Assembly: GCA_964443875.1 (NCBI GenBank)
Contig: CAYUET010000010.1
Span: forward strand, 36,005-100,004
Length of the DNA: 64,000 nucleotides
Direction: 5' to 3'
From: CAYUET01 sp964443875
GTDB taxonomy: Bacteria; Auribacterota; JAFGBW01
Positions 62,692-64,000 of this stretch are shown one piece after another. The notes under the pieces were generated by a model. The model saw only the letters and a list, made by a program, of their open reading frames with translations. It was not told the origin of the DNA and did not search any database. Position 1 is the stretch's first letter. Every line of letters starts with the position of its first letter. The translations under genes were made by a program, and so were the position numbers.

Positions 62692-62721
62692 TTCTGTCCC
62701 GGCTCATTTTCAGAGATGATG

Positions 62722-62754
62722 AAAAAGGCTTCAGAGAAATCTGGAGCCTTTTTT
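62722..62754 (+). terminator. Rho-independent terminator after porin gene
   Basis: AAAAAGGCTTCAGA and TCTGGAGCCTTTTTT pair around a GAAA tetraloop, with one G.T position, and the stem ends in a T-run. Confidence 0.9.
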
Positions 62755-62829
62755 ATTGCAACAAAATTCGCTGATGTGTAATCTCAAAGCCTGTTTTTCA
62801 TGAAAAGAAAAAGAAGGCGGAAATGAAGA

Positions 62830-63957
62830 ATGAAAACGCTGAAACATAATCTGATCCATAACGCAGAAACTCTCGTCATCAAAGTCGGAACGAATGTCCT
62901 GACCTATGATAATGGAACCTTGAACCGTGAACGGATCGCCGATTTAGTCAATCAGCTGGCCTATCTTGTTAAGATGAAACACAAGAAGGTCATTCTCGTT
63001 TCTTCCGGAGCGATCGGAGCCGGGATGGGGAAACTTGGGATTGAAAAACGGCCCAAGACGCTTCCGGATATTCAGGCCCTGGCCGCAGTGGGACAAAGCA
63101 TCCTGATTGAAGCCTACCGGGGGGAATTTAACCGCCATAATATCGATATCGGACAGATTCTCGTTACGCGGGAAGATTTTCAAAACCGTAACCGATACCA
63201 GAATATTTCCAATACCCTGGCCGCGCTTTTAAAGAAGAAGATTCTGCCCATTTTTAATGAAAATGATACGGTCTCAACCCATGAGATTACTTTCGGAGAC
63301 AATGATCATCTGACCACTCTTGTAAGCCATGCCATCCGTGCGGACCTTGTGATTGTGCTGACCAGCACAGAGGGCCTTCTGGACATGGAAAACGGGGGAC
63401 GCCTGATTGAGTTTGTTCCGAAAATCGATAAAAAAATTTTTGCCAAGATAACCACGGATAAATCTTCAAGAGGGGCAGGCGGAATGAAATCAAAAATTTC
63501 AGCGATCCGTCAGATGCTTGAAGGCGGAGAAGCGGTCATTCTGGCCAATGGCAACCGGGCCAATGTTCTTAAAGAGATTGCGGACGGGGAAGAGGTGGGG
63601 ACTTTTTTTAAACCGGTGGACACCCGGCTTCCCACCCGTAAAAAGTGGATCGCCTATTCGGCAAAAGCCAATGGAGAAATTTTGATCGATGAAGGTGCAA
63701 AAAAGGCCCTTTTAAATAATCGATCCCTTTTACCCAGCGGCATCAAGGGAGTCAAGGGAGCTTTCCCCAAGGGCAGCATTGTCCGGGTTGTCTGCATGGA
63801 TGAGGAAATTGCCCGCGGAGTTGTCAACTATACCTCGGAAGAGGTTTTGGCGGTCAGGGGATTGAAATCAAAAGAAATGGGGACTGTTCTGGAAAAGCCC
63901 ATGTTTGAGGAAATCATTCACAAGGATAATCTTGTCGTGACCGCTTATGCCGAGTAA
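62830..63957 (+). CDS. proB: Glutamate 5-kinase with PUA domain
   Basis: First step of proline synthesis, phosphorylating glutamate. The 375-residue protein has the amino-acid kinase domain (VIKVGTNVLT, VSSGAIGAGMGKLG, PIFNENDTVST, FGDNDHLTTLV, GAGGMKSKI) and a C-terminal PUA domain from about 280 (ANGEILIDEGAKKALL, VNYTSEEVLAVRG). The full length indicates an E. coli-type ProB. proA may follow beyond the window; only 43 bases remain and none are coding that I can show. Confidence 0.96.
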   Translation: MKTLKHNLIHNAETLVIKVGTNVLTYDNGTLNRERIADLVNQLAYLVKMKHKKVILVSSGAIGAGMGKLGIEKRPKTLPDIQALAAVGQSILIEAYRGEFNRHNIDIGQILVTREDFQNRNRYQNISNTLAALLKKKILPIFNENDTVSTHEITFGDNDHLTTLVSHAIRADLVIVLTSTEGLLDMENGGRLIEFVPKIDKKIFAKITTDKSSRGAGGMKSKISAIRQMLEGGEAVILANGNRANVLKEIADGEEVGTFFKPVDTRLPTRKKWIAYSAKANGEILIDEGAKKALLNNRSLLPSGIKGVKGAFPKGSIVRVVCMDEEIARGVVNYTSEEVLAVRGLKSKEMGTVLEKPMFEEIIHKDNLVVTAYAE

Positions 63958-64000
63958 TTTTCAGGTTTCCTGACCCTTGGGAAACATCGCGCCTGCATCG

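Noticed and set aside
1..64000. CRISPR arrays, insertion sequences, integrases or prophage genes
   Set aside because: No regularly spaced direct repeats, transposase or integrase motifs or phage structural genes were seen on reading both strands.

Overview
This is a gene-dense stretch of bacterial chromosome at moderate, slightly AT-leaning GC, with no phage, IS element or CRISPR array recognised. The cell looks diderm. It encodes two signal-peptide beta-barrel candidates (53209-54126, 61606-62691), a TolC-type outer-membrane channel with an RND pump, the LPS heptose enzyme RfaE2, a Wzt-type polysaccharide exporter ATPase and a periplasmic class D beta-lactamase. It also carries genes better known from Firmicutes (McsA-McsB-ClpC, SpoVG, AmaP, a PSP1/RicT protein). 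This mix, plus a normally cytosolic enzyme fold behind an export signal, suggests a deep diderm lineage such as Omnitrophota/PVC-related bacteria, Riflebacteria or Wallbacteria. That placement is inference; no rRNA is present to settle it.

Layout. 1-6800: CtpA protease and TsaD (+), then leftward genes for an exported P-loop protein, RF1 and L31, and a PAS histidine kinase with a receiver-only regulator. 6959-13991: AmaP-like protein, RfaE2, a small unknown, YihY, AmrS, tRNA-Leu(CAA), a divergent aldehyde:ferredoxin oxidoreductase and MgtE. 14014-18923: HisN, a candidate 38-residue membrane peptide, an NCS2 purine permease, an OXA-type beta-lactamase, an exported cupin and carbonic anhydrase. 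19031-23840: a leftward DUF2892-TolC-RND operon without an adaptor gene. 24640-28446: MetY, an Rrf2 regulator, AroH, IspE and a SpoVG with an inserted zinc ribbon, followed by tRNA-Gln. 28665-32499: an NtrC-type two-component system, a 35-residue basic ORF and a signal-peptide Hsp20. 32748-37028: exported TPR protein and the GlgM-GlgE glucan pair. 37266-45185: McsA, McsB, ClpC, IspF, CysS, Tmk, HolB. 45347-53107: a 1093-residue exported orphan, then Wzt and a tandemly duplicated module of small protein plus GT4 glycosyltransferase. 53209-64000: barrel protein, M16 peptidase, pseudopilin, GuaB, tRNA-Leu(GAG), PSP1 protein, TatD, a chemoreceptor with a separate Cache protein, a second barrel and ProB.

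How genes may work together. The strongest candidate for an undescribed system is 28665-32499. A membrane kinase with a periplasmic sensor region overlaps an enhancer-binding regulator. Next to it lie an inverted repeat, a sigma54-like element, a tiny basic ORF and an Hsp20 with an export signal, a layout that recalls ZraSR-ZraP envelope-stress control but with a different chaperone. Other joint modules are the McsA/McsB/ClpC arginine-phosphorylation proteolysis set (no ctsR nearby), the GlgM-GlgE maltose-1-phosphate route to alpha-glucan, the MEP-pathway enzymes IspE and IspF at separate sites, and the paired polysaccharide genes after Wzt.

Three near-identical 44-bp elements between genes (near 2600, 24282 and 31411) form a dispersed palindromic repeat family; two of them run up to or across stop codons.
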